Of a stretch of 64,000 nucleotides of DNA, positions 56,515-63,546 are shown piece by piece. The position numbers and the translations under genes were made by a program. The stretch's first letter is position 1, and each line of letters begins with the position of its first letter. Under the pieces are notes generated by a model. That model had not been told where the DNA came from. It made no database searches and worked only from the letters and a program-made list of their open reading frames with translations. Source of the stretch: Cellulophaga tyrosinoxydans (GTDB lineage: Bacteria > Bacteroidota > Bacteroidia > Flavobacteriales > Flavobacteriaceae); NCBI RefSeq assembly GCF_900176415.1, contig NZ_FWXO01000007.1:81861-145860 (forward strand), in the 5' to 3' direction.

Positions 56515-56544
56515 CGTTTACAAACGTTTGTAAGCGTTTGTAGT
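56515..56544. promoter_or_regulatory. Operator-like phased repeats upstream of ssb
   Basis: Three direct repeats of period 10 (CGTTTACAAA, CGTTTGTAAG, CGTTTGTAGT) cover 56515-56544 and include a 16-bp perfect palindrome TTACAAACGTTTGTAA at 56518-56533. A 10-bp spacing places the units on one face of the helix, suggesting a protein-binding site. It lies about 45 bp upstream of the ssb -7 box; the remaining 300-bp gap shows nothing else. Confidence 0.55.
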
Positions 56545-56707
56545 CTTTTATTCGTCTAATTGTCAGTATAATACAATTCTTATTTCAATATAAAAATATA
56601 AATTATAGTTCTATAAATTTCAGCATTTTAAATATCAAACTAAAAAATAACGTCAAAATAACTGTGGTAATAGTGCTTCTTATATAGGGGAACACATACT
56701 TGATAAA

Positions 56708-57097
56708 TTAAATTTTAGGCTTATTCATATAGTCTTGCCAGAGGACCAAAACATATTTTTCATGGGCTCCTTCTTTTAGTTTCATAAAACCATATTCGTA
56801 TACAAATAAGTAAACTTCTCCTTTTTGGTTTTTCCAAAAATGTGTAAAAAAGTTAGCATTAAACCCCATTTCAGTAATCCGTTCAGCTCGCACTGTAACC
56901 TTGCCTCCTTTATTAAACTCTTTTAGTATTTTTCGGTTAAGTTTTAGCTGATTATCTACAATGTTATAGAATCGTTCTGGTTGCTCCTTAGCTAGCTGAT
57001 ATTGATAGGCACTTTTACAATGGAGATCGCAATATTTTTTATCGGTCCTACCCTGTAGTTCTTTATTGCAATGCTTACAATGTTGTTGTATTCTCAT
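56708..57097 (-). CDS. Small zinc-ribbon protein of unknown function
   Basis: A 129-residue protein. The N-terminus has a CxxC..CxxxC pattern (CKHCNKELQGRTDKKYCDLHC) typical of DUF2116-like zinc ribbons, followed by a helix (AYQYQLAKEQPERFY) and a beta-rich C-terminal half (EVYLFVYEYGFMKLKE). It is divergent from the tyrosine recombinase with a 105-bp gap, so it might share its control or be a DNA-binding partner. I do not recognise a named family for the full length. Confidence 0.6.
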   Translation of the reverse strand: MRIQQHCKHCNKELQGRTDKKYCDLHCKSAYQYQLAKEQPERFYNIVDNQLKLNRKILKEFNKGGKVTVRAERITEMGFNANFFTHFWKNQKGEVYLFVYEYGFMKLKEGAHEKYVLVLWQDYMNKPKI

Positions 57098-57202
57098 TAT
57101 AAAAATAAAATTAAGTGAATGTCTATGCGAACATTATTCGATTAAGATACGATTAAATTATTTATTGATGCTAACTTTACTAAATATTTTATTTTTAGCA
57201 CC

Positions 57203-58339
57203 ATGTACAACAGGACTATTACTTTTTCAAAAATCAACTATGACAAAAAAGAATTATTGTTAATAGATTTTCCATATGATTTTAAAACAAAGGAATACAT
57301 AAAAAAATTTGATGGAGTTACTTGGCATTCAAGGTTAAAACGGTTTTGTTTGCCTTTTTCTAAACATCTTACAAATACCTTTTTCAAATATTTACGTGCT
57401 CAAAATTACTTTGTAGATTATAGTGCATTAAAGAAAAATTACACATCAGCACCAACACGAGTTTCTACAAAAATTAAATTAGAAGGCAAGCCTAATAAAG
57501 CAATATTAGAGCGTATTGGAATGTTTAAAAAATGGATGATTCAGAAACGTTATAGTGAGAGTACTATAAAAACGTATGAAAGTATGTTGCTAACCTTTTT
57601 TAGTTATCATTCAGAAAAATCTGCACAGGAAATAGATAAAACTGATCTTGAAGACTATAACTTTAACTACATTATCGCAAATGGTTTTTCGTATACCTAT
57701 CAAAATCAGACGATTAATGCTTTAAAATTATTTTACACCTATGATGGTTTAGATCCTTTATTATCCAGCAATTTAGAGCGTCCAAAAAACCAATCGAAGC
57801 TACCCGAGGTACTAAGTATAGCTGAAGTTAAGATCATTTTAAGCTCACTCGCTAACTTAAAACACAGAACCTTATTGAGTTTGTTGTATGCCTGCGGACT
57901 ACGAATTGGTGAAACATTAAATATCAAAATAAAAGATTTAGACTTAAAAAGAGGTTTTACCCACATTAGATCTGGTAAAGGCCACAAGGATAGGTATGTA
58001 CCAATTCCAATAAAAATGTGCGAGTTACTGCACCGATATATAGAAACTTATAAACCTAGCTCATACTTATTTGAAGGCATAAATAACAGCAAATATTCTC
58101 CTGTTAGTGCCCGACAAATTTTAAGGCGAGCATTAAGCGTTACTAAAATTAAAAAACCAATAACCTTACATACCTTAAGGCATAGTCATGCCACGCATTT
58201 ATTAGAAAATGGAACAGATATTAGATATATTCAAGAGCTCTTGGGCCATAATAGTCCCAAAACCACAATGATTTACACACATGTAAGCACTACTAGTTTA
58301 GATAAAATAAAAAACCCATTTAATGATTTTGAAATTTAA
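57203..58339 (+). CDS. Tyrosine recombinase at the head of the cassette array
   Basis: A 378-residue site-specific integrase. Residues 1-80 form an extra N-terminal domain (TITFSKINYDKKELLLIDFP) seen in some Bacteroidota recombinases. Residues 105-190 are a SAM-like core-binding domain (YSESTIKTYESMLLTFFSYH). The catalytic set is complete: Arg in ACGLRIGETL, Lys in RSGKGHKDRYVPI, His-x-x-Arg in HTLRHSHATHLL, His in QELLGHNSPKTT and Tyr in MIYTHVS. The end, IKNPFNDF, resembles Xer and IntI proteins. Between the Lys and HxxR blocks there are only about 60 residues and no W-rich insertion like that of IntI. It is co-directional with the cassettes, whose first boundary GTT is 75 nt after its stop, so it is the best candidate for the enzyme that moves them. 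Confidence 0.88.
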   Translation: MYNRTITFSKINYDKKELLLIDFPYDFKTKEYIKKFDGVTWHSRLKRFCLPFSKHLTNTFFKYLRAQNYFVDYSALKKNYTSAPTRVSTKIKLEGKPNKAILERIGMFKKWMIQKRYSESTIKTYESMLLTFFSYHSEKSAQEIDKTDLEDYNFNYIIANGFSYTYQNQTINALKLFYTYDGLDPLLSSNLERPKNQSKLPEVLSIAEVKIILSSLANLKHRTLLSLLYACGLRIGETLNIKIKDLDLKRGFTHIRSGKGHKDRYVPIPIKMCELLHRYIETYKPSSYLFEGINNSKYSPVSARQILRRALSVTKIKKPITLHTLRHSHATHLLENGTDIRYIQELLGHNSPKTTMIYTHVSTTSLDKIKNPFNDFEI

Positions 58340-58380
58340 AATAAAAACATATTTTTTGACTACTTTTATTCCATATTGGT

Positions 58381-58423
58381 TGTATAAAGATGTATTTTAC
58401 ATCTATATAAACAAGTTGCCCAC
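58381..58423 (+). other. Candidate attI-like primary site before cassette 1
   Basis: Between the recombinase stop and the first cassette core GTTGCCCAC (58415-58423) is a short hairpin: AGATGTA (58388-58394) and TACATCT (58398-58404), extended imperfectly by TGTATA and TATAAACA. It shares TGTATAA with the left arms of the other sites but lacks an NNNAAC left core, as expected for a primary attachment site rather than a cassette site. Confidence 0.5.
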
Positions 58424-58463
58424 AAGCTGAAAAACCAACAAACCATAGAATAAAAAATAAAGA

Positions 58464-59321
58464 ATGGCTACAAAAACAAGAAAAATAGGATTTTATTATC
58501 TGACTTTAGCTTCAGGAGATACTACAGTCGAAAATGCTTTAAATGAAACATTAGATTATATCAACAGTCTTTCTAAAGTTGACAGAAATAGAACAATTAA
58601 AAATCCAAAATTTGGATTTTTAGACAACATAAATTCTAACGCCCAAAACACTAAACACAAAATAATTTTTAAAAGTGCTTCACATAGTTTTAGACCACCT
58701 TTAGTTCATCGTGACACAATTGCTGAACGTGAAAGTCCAAAAACTATGGAAGAAGGTGAAACTCAAAAAACTCATTTGATTACAAAAGCAATTAATGGAG
58801 ATATAATTATCATTTTAGAAAAACATCTAGCTGGAATGACAATTCAACAAATTAAAAGTTACTTAAATTACTTTGCATCTTTTCTTGAAGCTGAAACTCA
58901 AATTAGATTTGATTTCGAGACTATTGCCAAAGATAATTTTTTAGAAGAAATTGAAAGTTTATCAAGAGTCGTTAGTGCCGACGTTTATGTTGATAAACAA
59001 TTACTTGGTAGCGAAGTTTTGGACTATTCAGAAAGAACAAGTACTGTAAAACACGAAGTTGTAGTTTCTGTAAAAGCAAAGAACAGAGATAGTATTAGTG
59101 ATTTTGCTCGAGATGTTTATGCAAAACTAAATAGCGGACAAAATTCAATTCAAAGACTACGAGTTGTCGGTAGAAACAATGAAAATAATATTGTAAAAAT
59201 CAATACTGATTTCATTGAAAGACAAGAATATGTAAATCCAACTGTAAATCAAGTTACTGGAGAAATTAGAACAAGCGACCTTTTTAATGAAATGGAATCA
59301 GTATTACAAAACTTTAATTAA
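58464..59321 (+). CDS. Cassette 1 gene A: RexA-like soluble protein (putative phage exclusion)
   Basis: A 285-residue soluble protein starting KIGFYYLTLASGDTTVENAL. No enzymatic motif is visible. The middle and end (EIESLSRVVSADVYVDKQLL, HEVVVSVKAKNRDSISDFAR, NNIVKINTDFIERQEYVN) match in order and spacing what I recall of lambda RexA. It is followed after 2 nt by a membrane protein gene resembling RexB, the same two-gene layout as in lambda. A role as a sensor of an abortive-infection pair is therefore proposed. It could also be an unrelated defence or toxin protein. Both genes are carried in one cassette. Confidence 0.5.
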   Translation: MATKTRKIGFYYLTLASGDTTVENALNETLDYINSLSKVDRNRTIKNPKFGFLDNINSNAQNTKHKIIFKSASHSFRPPLVHRDTIAERESPKTMEEGETQKTHLITKAINGDIIIILEKHLAGMTIQQIKSYLNYFASFLEAETQIRFDFETIAKDNFLEEIESLSRVVSADVYVDKQLLGSEVLDYSERTSTVKHEVVVSVKAKNRDSISDFARDVYAKLNSGQNSIQRLRVVGRNNENNIVKINTDFIERQEYVNPTVNQVTGEIRTSDLFNEMESVLQNFN

Positions 59322-59323
59322 GA

Positions 59324-59869
59324 ATGTATTTAGAATTTCTGTTATTAATTGCCGACTATTTCCGAACTGTTTCAAAAAGAATTTTCTTTTTCGAATGGCT
59401 ATTTCCTTTTTTAATAGGGGTTGGAATTTTTGCCCTTTTATTTTTTGGAACTTCAACATCAGCAACTATTGTATTCAAAGATAATGCTATTAACCTCTTG
59501 GGGATTTTAGTCGGATTTTCAATTACAATTATTACAATTCTAACAACTGGACAAGGTCAAAATTTGGATGAAATAAAAAACAAGGAAACAAAAATAAAAA
59601 TCAATAAAGAGAAAATAACGTTATTCAGACTTCTATTAATAAATTTCACGTATTCAGTAATAATTGAAGTCGGACTTATAATTGTGTGTTTAATTTATCC
59701 ATTACTTGTAGAAAATATAGGTATACCCAAAAACCTAAAATATATTGGCTTTTCGATTTTAGTGTTTTTGATTTTACATATCATGCTTTTGACAATGCGA
59801 AATCTGACTGACTTTTATTTAATTTTAATTAAACCGACAAAAAAAGCCAGTGGGCAACAACGTGTATAA
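59324..59869 (+). CDS. Cassette 1 gene B: RexB-like four-helix membrane protein
   Basis: A 181-residue membrane protein with about four helices (WLFPFLIGVGIFALLFFG, LLGILVGFSITIITILTTG, FTYSVIIEVGLIIVCLIYPL, YIGFSILVFLILHIMLLTM). The third has Y-x4-E-V-G and the fourth ends IxH then NLT, both recalled from lambda RexB, an ion channel that depolarises the cell on infection. The gene starts 2 nt after gene A. Its stop codon lies inside the recombination site (59867-59869), past the cassette end core GTGGGCAAC, so the last few residues come from the site itself. Confidence 0.5.
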   Translation: MYLEFLLLIADYFRTVSKRIFFFEWLFPFLIGVGIFALLFFGTSTSATIVFKDNAINLLGILVGFSITIITILTTGQGQNLDEIKNKETKIKINKEKITLFRLLLINFTYSVIIEVGLIIVCLIYPLLVENIGIPKNLKYIGFSILVFLILHIMLLTMRNLTDFYLILIKPTKKASGQQRV

Positions 59870-59983
59870 TTAATGGCTAGTCCTCGCCTACTTACGAAAA
59901 TCCTCGCGGATTTTCTATTCGGTTATTATTTGCTAAATTAGGGGCTTAAACACGCCACTAATCATACACAAGACCGTTAGCAC
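59850..59983 (+). repeat. attC-like site 1 (type A)
   Basis: Left core GTGGGCAAC (59850-59858), 3-nt spacer, arm GTGTATAATTAATGGC (from 59862), an inner hairpin GAAAATCC-TCGC-GGATTTTC (59896-59915), the right arm GCCACTAATCATACAC, and next core GTTAGCAC (59976-59983). The arms pair at 14 of 16 positions; both exceptions are A.C on the top strand and T.G on the bottom. Confidence 0.8.
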
Positions 59984-60019
59984 AAATACGAAAAAAACTT
60001 ACCGAACATCATTTAATCT

Positions 60020-60796
60020 ATGTCTTTCGATGAAACATTATTGCAATTACGATTAATCGCTCGAAAGAAAGGTAAGTACGTAATGAACAAATTATTTGAT
60101 GATTATCTAACCGGAGCTTTTGATAAAGAAAGAACTATTTCTTGTCTATTATGTGGCTCTGAATCAAACATAACTAAAGAACACGTTTTGCCAAAATGGG
60201 TGTTTGAAAGTGACCCAAAACGGACTTTTACAACTGATGTTAATCAATTACCACAGAAATACATCGGAACGACATTACCTATGTGTTCGACTTGCAATAC
60301 GGATATTCTAAATACGCTTGAACTTTACATTCAAAAGACAATTTCAGAAGTTGACCTAAAAACCAAATATTATAGTTCTGAAAATTGGGAGAATATAATA
60401 AGGTGGCTTGAAACTATTGATTATAAATTTCAGCTAATGGACATTACAACGAAATTTAGAGCTCACAAAGAAGCTGGATATATACCCTTTTTAGCTGATT
60501 TCTCAATAGCGGAAATGCGAGACTTTTCAATTCGAACTATTAAATCCAAAGCCAGATTATCTTTGAAAAGGATTTCGACAAAGGACAAAAGTAAAAGAGC
60601 TAATTCCCTAATTGTTGGAACAACTAAAGTTAAAACATTTAATTATTTCCATAAATCAGGACAGTTCATACATCTTGAGCTACCTAAATACAATAAAGTC
60701 TTCTTTTATTTCTTTGAGAGAGAATTTGAAGATGATGACGATATAGAAACGGAAGTTATGGAATTAATTAAATCGGTTTATGAAGTAGATGAATAG
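60020..60796 (+). CDS. Cassette 2 gene: HNH-type treble-clef protein
   Basis: A 258-residue protein. Residues 37-105 contain CLLCGSESNITKEHVLPKWV and, 20 residues later, PMCSTCNTDI: two CxxC pairs with the EHVLPKW histidine of HNH endonucleases. The rest is unknown; the C-terminus is acidic (EFEDDDDIETE). Likely a nuclease, possibly of a defence or toxin kind, but catalysis is not certain because the third HNH residue (Asn/His) is not placed. It is a solitary gene of its cassette, between cores GTTAGCAC and GTGCTAAC. Confidence 0.65.
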   Translation: MSFDETLLQLRLIARKKGKYVMNKLFDDYLTGAFDKERTISCLLCGSESNITKEHVLPKWVFESDPKRTFTTDVNQLPQKYIGTTLPMCSTCNTDILNTLELYIQKTISEVDLKTKYYSSENWENIIRWLETIDYKFQLMDITTKFRAHKEAGYIPFLADFSIAEMRDFSIRTIKSKARLSLKRISTKDKSKRANSLIVGTTKVKTFNYFHKSGQFIHLELPKYNKVFFYFFEREFEDDDDIETEVMELIKSVYEVDE

Positions 60797-60824
60797 ACTG
60801 ATTAAACATTCGGAATAAGTACTT

Positions 60825-61025
60825 GTGCTAACAATGTATATAAAACATAGCTATTACAGGCTTTTCGAGAGGTTTTTGTACATTTGTTAAGACCGCCAAA
60901 TTTTCAAATTTGGCTTTTTTAGAAATTTAAGATAAAAAGAAAATTTAAAAATTCGGCTCGTGTTTAATCCGAAAAGTTAGCGTTTTTTTACACGCTACGT
61001 TTCATATACGGAGCCGTTACCCAAC
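60825..61025 (+). repeat. attC-like site 2 (type B, contains terminator hairpin)
   Basis: Left core GTGCTAAC (60825-60832), spacer AAT, arm GTATATAAAACATAGC, right arm GCTACGTTTCATATAC, next core GTTACCCAAC (61016-61025). Inside lies a perfect terminator-like hairpin: GCCAAATTT (60895-60903) and AAATTTGGC (60906-60914) followed by six T. Arms pair at 14 of 16 positions with the same A.C exceptions. Confidence 0.8.
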
Positions 61026-61027
61026 AT

Positions 61028-61534
61028 TTGAAAAAAACGACATTCTACATATCATTTATAGTTTTTATTCTGACTTTTTTGAGTTGCAACTACTTTAAAA
61101 AACCAGAAAAACTTCCGAAAACCGAACAGTATGAAAAACTGATTGGAAAATGGAAAGTTACTCATTCAAATTTCTTACCATTTGAACATCCTTCATTCTG
61201 TGAGAAAATGGAACTGAATTCGATATTTGAATTTGACGAATACGGAATTTTGAGAGTTTATGAAAATGAAAAAACAAAACTGAATTGTAACGATTATCAA
61301 AAATTCTGGATTGACGGAAATGAACTAATTGCTTTCGAGTATGACGTTGGATTTCCATACGAAATCCTAAAACTAACTTCGGACTCTTTAATAATAAAAT
61401 CGGAAATCGTGCCTGCCTACTTGTTCAAGGGAGAAAATATTAAAACAGTTAAAGATTTAGAAGGAGACGATATAAAATTTATACGAGAAAACGGAATTAT
61501 AATTACGCTGAAAAAACAAAAAAACGTTGGGTAA
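61028..61534 (+). CDS. Cassette 3 gene: lipocalin-like lipoprotein
   Basis: A 168-residue lipoprotein started by TTG at 61028, inside the CATTTGAA stretch that follows the core. The first residues after it (KKTTFYISFIVFILTFLSC) give a lipobox, which supports this start. The rest (LIGKWKVTHSN, FEFDEYGILRVYENE, SDSLIIKSEIV) resembles a small lipocalin-like beta barrel. Its stop TAA (61532-61534) is inside the cassette end core GTTGGGTAAC. Function unknown. Confidence 0.65.
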   Translation: MKKTTFYISFIVFILTFLSCNYFKKPEKLPKTEQYEKLIGKWKVTHSNFLPFEHPSFCEKMELNSIFEFDEYGILRVYENEKTKLNCNDYQKFWIDGNELIAFEYDVGFPYEILKLTSDSLIIKSEIVPAYLFKGENIKTVKDLEGDDIKFIRENGIIITLKKQKNVG

Positions 61535-61662
61535 CACCGTGTATAATTCATTGCTAGTTATAGCCTACTTACGAAAGTCCTCGCGGACTTTCTATCCGTG
61601 ATTTATTTGCTAACTTTAGTGCTTAAACACGCAACGAAATCATACACAACAACGTTAGCAAA
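61526..61662 (+). repeat. attC-like site 3 (type A)
   Basis: Left core GTTGGGTAAC (61526-61535), spacer ACC, arm GTGTATAATTCATTGC, inner hairpin GAAAGTCC-TCGC-GGACTTTC, right arm GCAACGAAATCATACAC with one extra base, next core GTTAGCAAA (61654-61662). The inner stem differs from site 1 by a compensated base pair, so the hairpin itself is conserved. Confidence 0.8.
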
Positions 61663-61685
61663 CATTTAAAAACCAATCGTTACGA

Positions 61686-62150
61686 ATGAAAACATTTTTG
61701 ATTTTAATCTCATTTCTATTTCTGTCCAATTCGAATGTAATACATCAAGATAGAATATTGGAAATTGACAAAAATGGAAACCTAATTGGTTTGCCTAAAG
61801 AATTTAGTCCCGCGAAATTTGACTTGAATGAAAAAAAATTGCGAATAAATGACAAAGAAATTGTCTTCCCAAAATGTCTGAATTATTACTTTGAGGAACA
61901 CCAGAATCCAAAATTAAGCTTCTTAGCTTCTTGGTATCATTCAAAAAAGATTATGCCATATTATCTGATTATCAACATTCACGACAACGATGTGAATTAT
62001 GGTTATAAAATCTTAGTTGATTTAGAAACCTTAGATTTAATATATATAAACAAATTTATTAGAGAAGGAAATACTACTTACAATCCGAAAGTTGAATTGA
62101 CCGAAGAATGTCTGACTGAATATAAAAGTGGAATTAAAACACGGAATTAA
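61686..62150 (+). CDS. Cassette 4 gene: small exported protein of unknown function
   Basis: A 154-residue protein with a signal-like N-terminus MKTFLILISFLFLSNSNVI. The middle is beta-rich with ILEIDKNGNLIGLPKEFS and repeated Asp-Asn turns. No catalytic motif or known family is evident. The start ATG lies 32 nt after the core GTTAGCAAA. Confidence 0.6.
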   Translation: MKTFLILISFLFLSNSNVIHQDRILEIDKNGNLIGLPKEFSPAKFDLNEKKLRINDKEIVFPKCLNYYFEEHQNPKLSFLASWYHSKKIMPYYLIINIHDNDVNYGYKILVDLETLDLIYINKFIREGNTTYNPKVELTEECLTEYKSGIKTRN

Positions 62151-62168
62151 CAAACGAATAAAAAACGA

Positions 62169-62373
62169 TTTGCTAACACCGTATAAAAATAATAGGGCAA
62201 TTAGTTGCTTAATTCAATGGCTTGTGCACTTTTGCGAAGTCGCCAAATTTTTAAATTTGGCTTATTGAGAAAAGAAAAATAATAAGAAAAATTTAAAAAT
62301 TCGGCTTGTGTTTAACCGAATGGTTCGTGCGTTTTTTCCGCCCTACTATTCTTATACAATACCGTTCTACACC
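62169..62373 (+). repeat. attC-like site 4 (type B, contains terminator-like hairpin)
   Basis: Left core TTTGCTAAC (62169-62177), spacer ACC, arm GTATAAAAATAATAGGGC, right arm GCCCTACTATTCTTATAC, next core GTTCTACACC (62364-62373). The inner hairpin GCCAAATTT/AAATTTGGC is at 62242-62261, but T run is broken. Arms pair at 16 of 18 positions, both exceptions A.C. Confidence 0.8.
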
Positions 62374-62375
62374 AT

Positions 62376-62990
62376 TTGAAACAAACATTCGTCATAGCAT
62401 TAATATTAGTAATCGGAATAGTTTCTGGCTGTAAAAAAAATAACACTCTGAATTCAAAAAATATGTCTGAATTACCAAAGTTTAAATACCAACCGAACGC
62501 ACTCGAATTGGGAATAATTGAAAAGAAAAATATTGATTGTCCAGTTTGTGAGAAAAATAGAGAATATGCTTACTCTGGCGGAATTTACGCTGTCGAAGAA
62601 GTTGAATTTATTTGTCCTTGGTGTATTGCGGACGGAAGCGCAGCTGAAAAATACGATGGAATGTATGTTGACGATGCTTCTTGCGAAGAAGTTTCTGACC
62701 AAAATAAACTGACTGAATTGGTTACGAAAACACCAAATTATGTAAGTTGGCAACAAGAAGTTTGGCTTGCACATCACGATGATTATTGTTCTTTTGAGAG
62801 ATATGTTGGCTGGAAAGAAATTAAACATCTGAAAGAAAATTTATCAGACGATATTGAAAGAATTAAATCGGAATATGGATTATCGCAGTCGGAATTTGAG
62901 CAATATTTAGTAAATGATGGCGGAATGCAAGGTTATTTATTTAAGTGTTTACATTGCGACCAACATCGATTACATATCGACACGAATTAA
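62376..62990 (+). CDS. Cassette 5 gene: CbrC-family protein, possibly with lipoprotein signal
   Basis: A 204-residue protein started by TTG at 62376 (MKQTFVIALILVIGIVSGC, lipobox Cys 19). From residue 30 it matches the CbrC/UPF0167 family: MSELPKFKYQPN, two CxxC pairs (CPVCEKN, CPWC), YAVEEVEFICPWCIADGSAA, SWQQEVWLAHHDDYC. An ATG at 62463 begins exactly there, so a cytosolic form is also possible. CbrC was linked to colicin E2 tolerance in E. coli; that label is a family name. The cassette lies between cores GTTCTACACC and GGTGTAGAAC. Confidence 0.7.
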   Translation: MKQTFVIALILVIGIVSGCKKNNTLNSKNMSELPKFKYQPNALELGIIEKKNIDCPVCEKNREYAYSGGIYAVEEVEFICPWCIADGSAAEKYDGMYVDDASCEEVSDQNKLTELVTKTPNYVSWQQEVWLAHHDDYCSFERYVGWKEIKHLKENLSDDIERIKSEYGLSQSEFEQYLVNDGGMQGYLFKCLHCDQHRLHIDTN

Positions 62991-63009
62991 TAAAAATCGG
63001 AATAAAAAC

Positions 63010-63145
63010 GGTGTAGAACAACGTGTATAATTAATGGCTAGTTCTCGCCTACTTATGAAAATCCTCGCGGATTTTCTATTCGGTTTTTATTTGCTAAATT
63101 AGGTGCTTAAACACGCCACTAATCATACACAAACCGTTACCACAC
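63010..63145 (+). repeat. attC-like site 5 (type A)
   Basis: Left core GGTGTAGAAC (63010-63019), spacer AAC, arm GTGTATAATTAATGGC, inner hairpin GAAAATCC-TCGC-GGATTTTC, right arm GCCACTAATCATACAC, next core GTTACCACAC (63136-63145). It is nearly identical to site 1 outside the cores, 3 kb away, while the cores differ. Confidence 0.8.
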
Positions 63146-63156
63146 ATTTGAAGAAA

Positions 63157-63540
63157 ATGCTGAAATCGAAATTTATAACTGATATTTTAGAATTACTCTT
63201 GGATGGAGATAATTACGGAATCAAAACGAAACCGCAAATTGACTTTATTACAGAATCTGATTATGAATATACAGGTAATGGAGTTTTTATCGGATTTGAA
63301 CACACAAACGGAATTGAAAAATATCGTTTTGAAAAGGACGATTTAATAATAGACGGAGTTGAAATAAAATCATCAGAATTGGAAATCGGAGCGAATTGCA
63401 CTTTATTCTTTTCAAATGGAATAATTGACAATCTTGAGATTTGGAATTATGGCGGAACTTATCCAAATACGGAATTAAAAGATTATGAATTAACTCATAT
63501 TTGGGAAGGTTCTGAAGGAAAAAAAATTAAAAGCGAATAA
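63157..63540 (+). CDS. Cassette 6 gene: unknown beta-rich protein
   Basis: About 127 residues from ATG 63157 (or 130 from TTG 63148 in the CATTTGAA stretch). An in-frame start further upstream would lie in the recombination site. It begins LKSKFITDILELLLDGD and continues with alternating strands (NGVFIGFEHTNGIEKYRFEK, LIIDGVEIKSSEL). No family is recognised and no signal peptide is present. Stop codon is at 63538-63540, just before the end core. Confidence 0.55.
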   Translation: MLKSKFITDILELLLDGDNYGIKTKPQIDFITESDYEYTGNGVFIGFEHTNGIEKYRFEKDDLIIDGVEIKSSELEIGANCTLFFSNGIIDNLEIWNYGGTYPNTELKDYELTHIWEGSEGKKIKSE

Positions 63541-63546
63541 AAAAAC

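Noticed and set aside
58356..58390. Sigma70-like promoter (TTGACT and TATAAA) for the cassettes
   Set aside because: The spacing is 21 bp and this promoter type is not used by Bacteroidota; no TAnnTTTG box fits here.
60861..61010. Extra small genes inside the recombination sites
   Set aside because: The sites recur with conserved pairing rather than conserved frames, so they are structural DNA.
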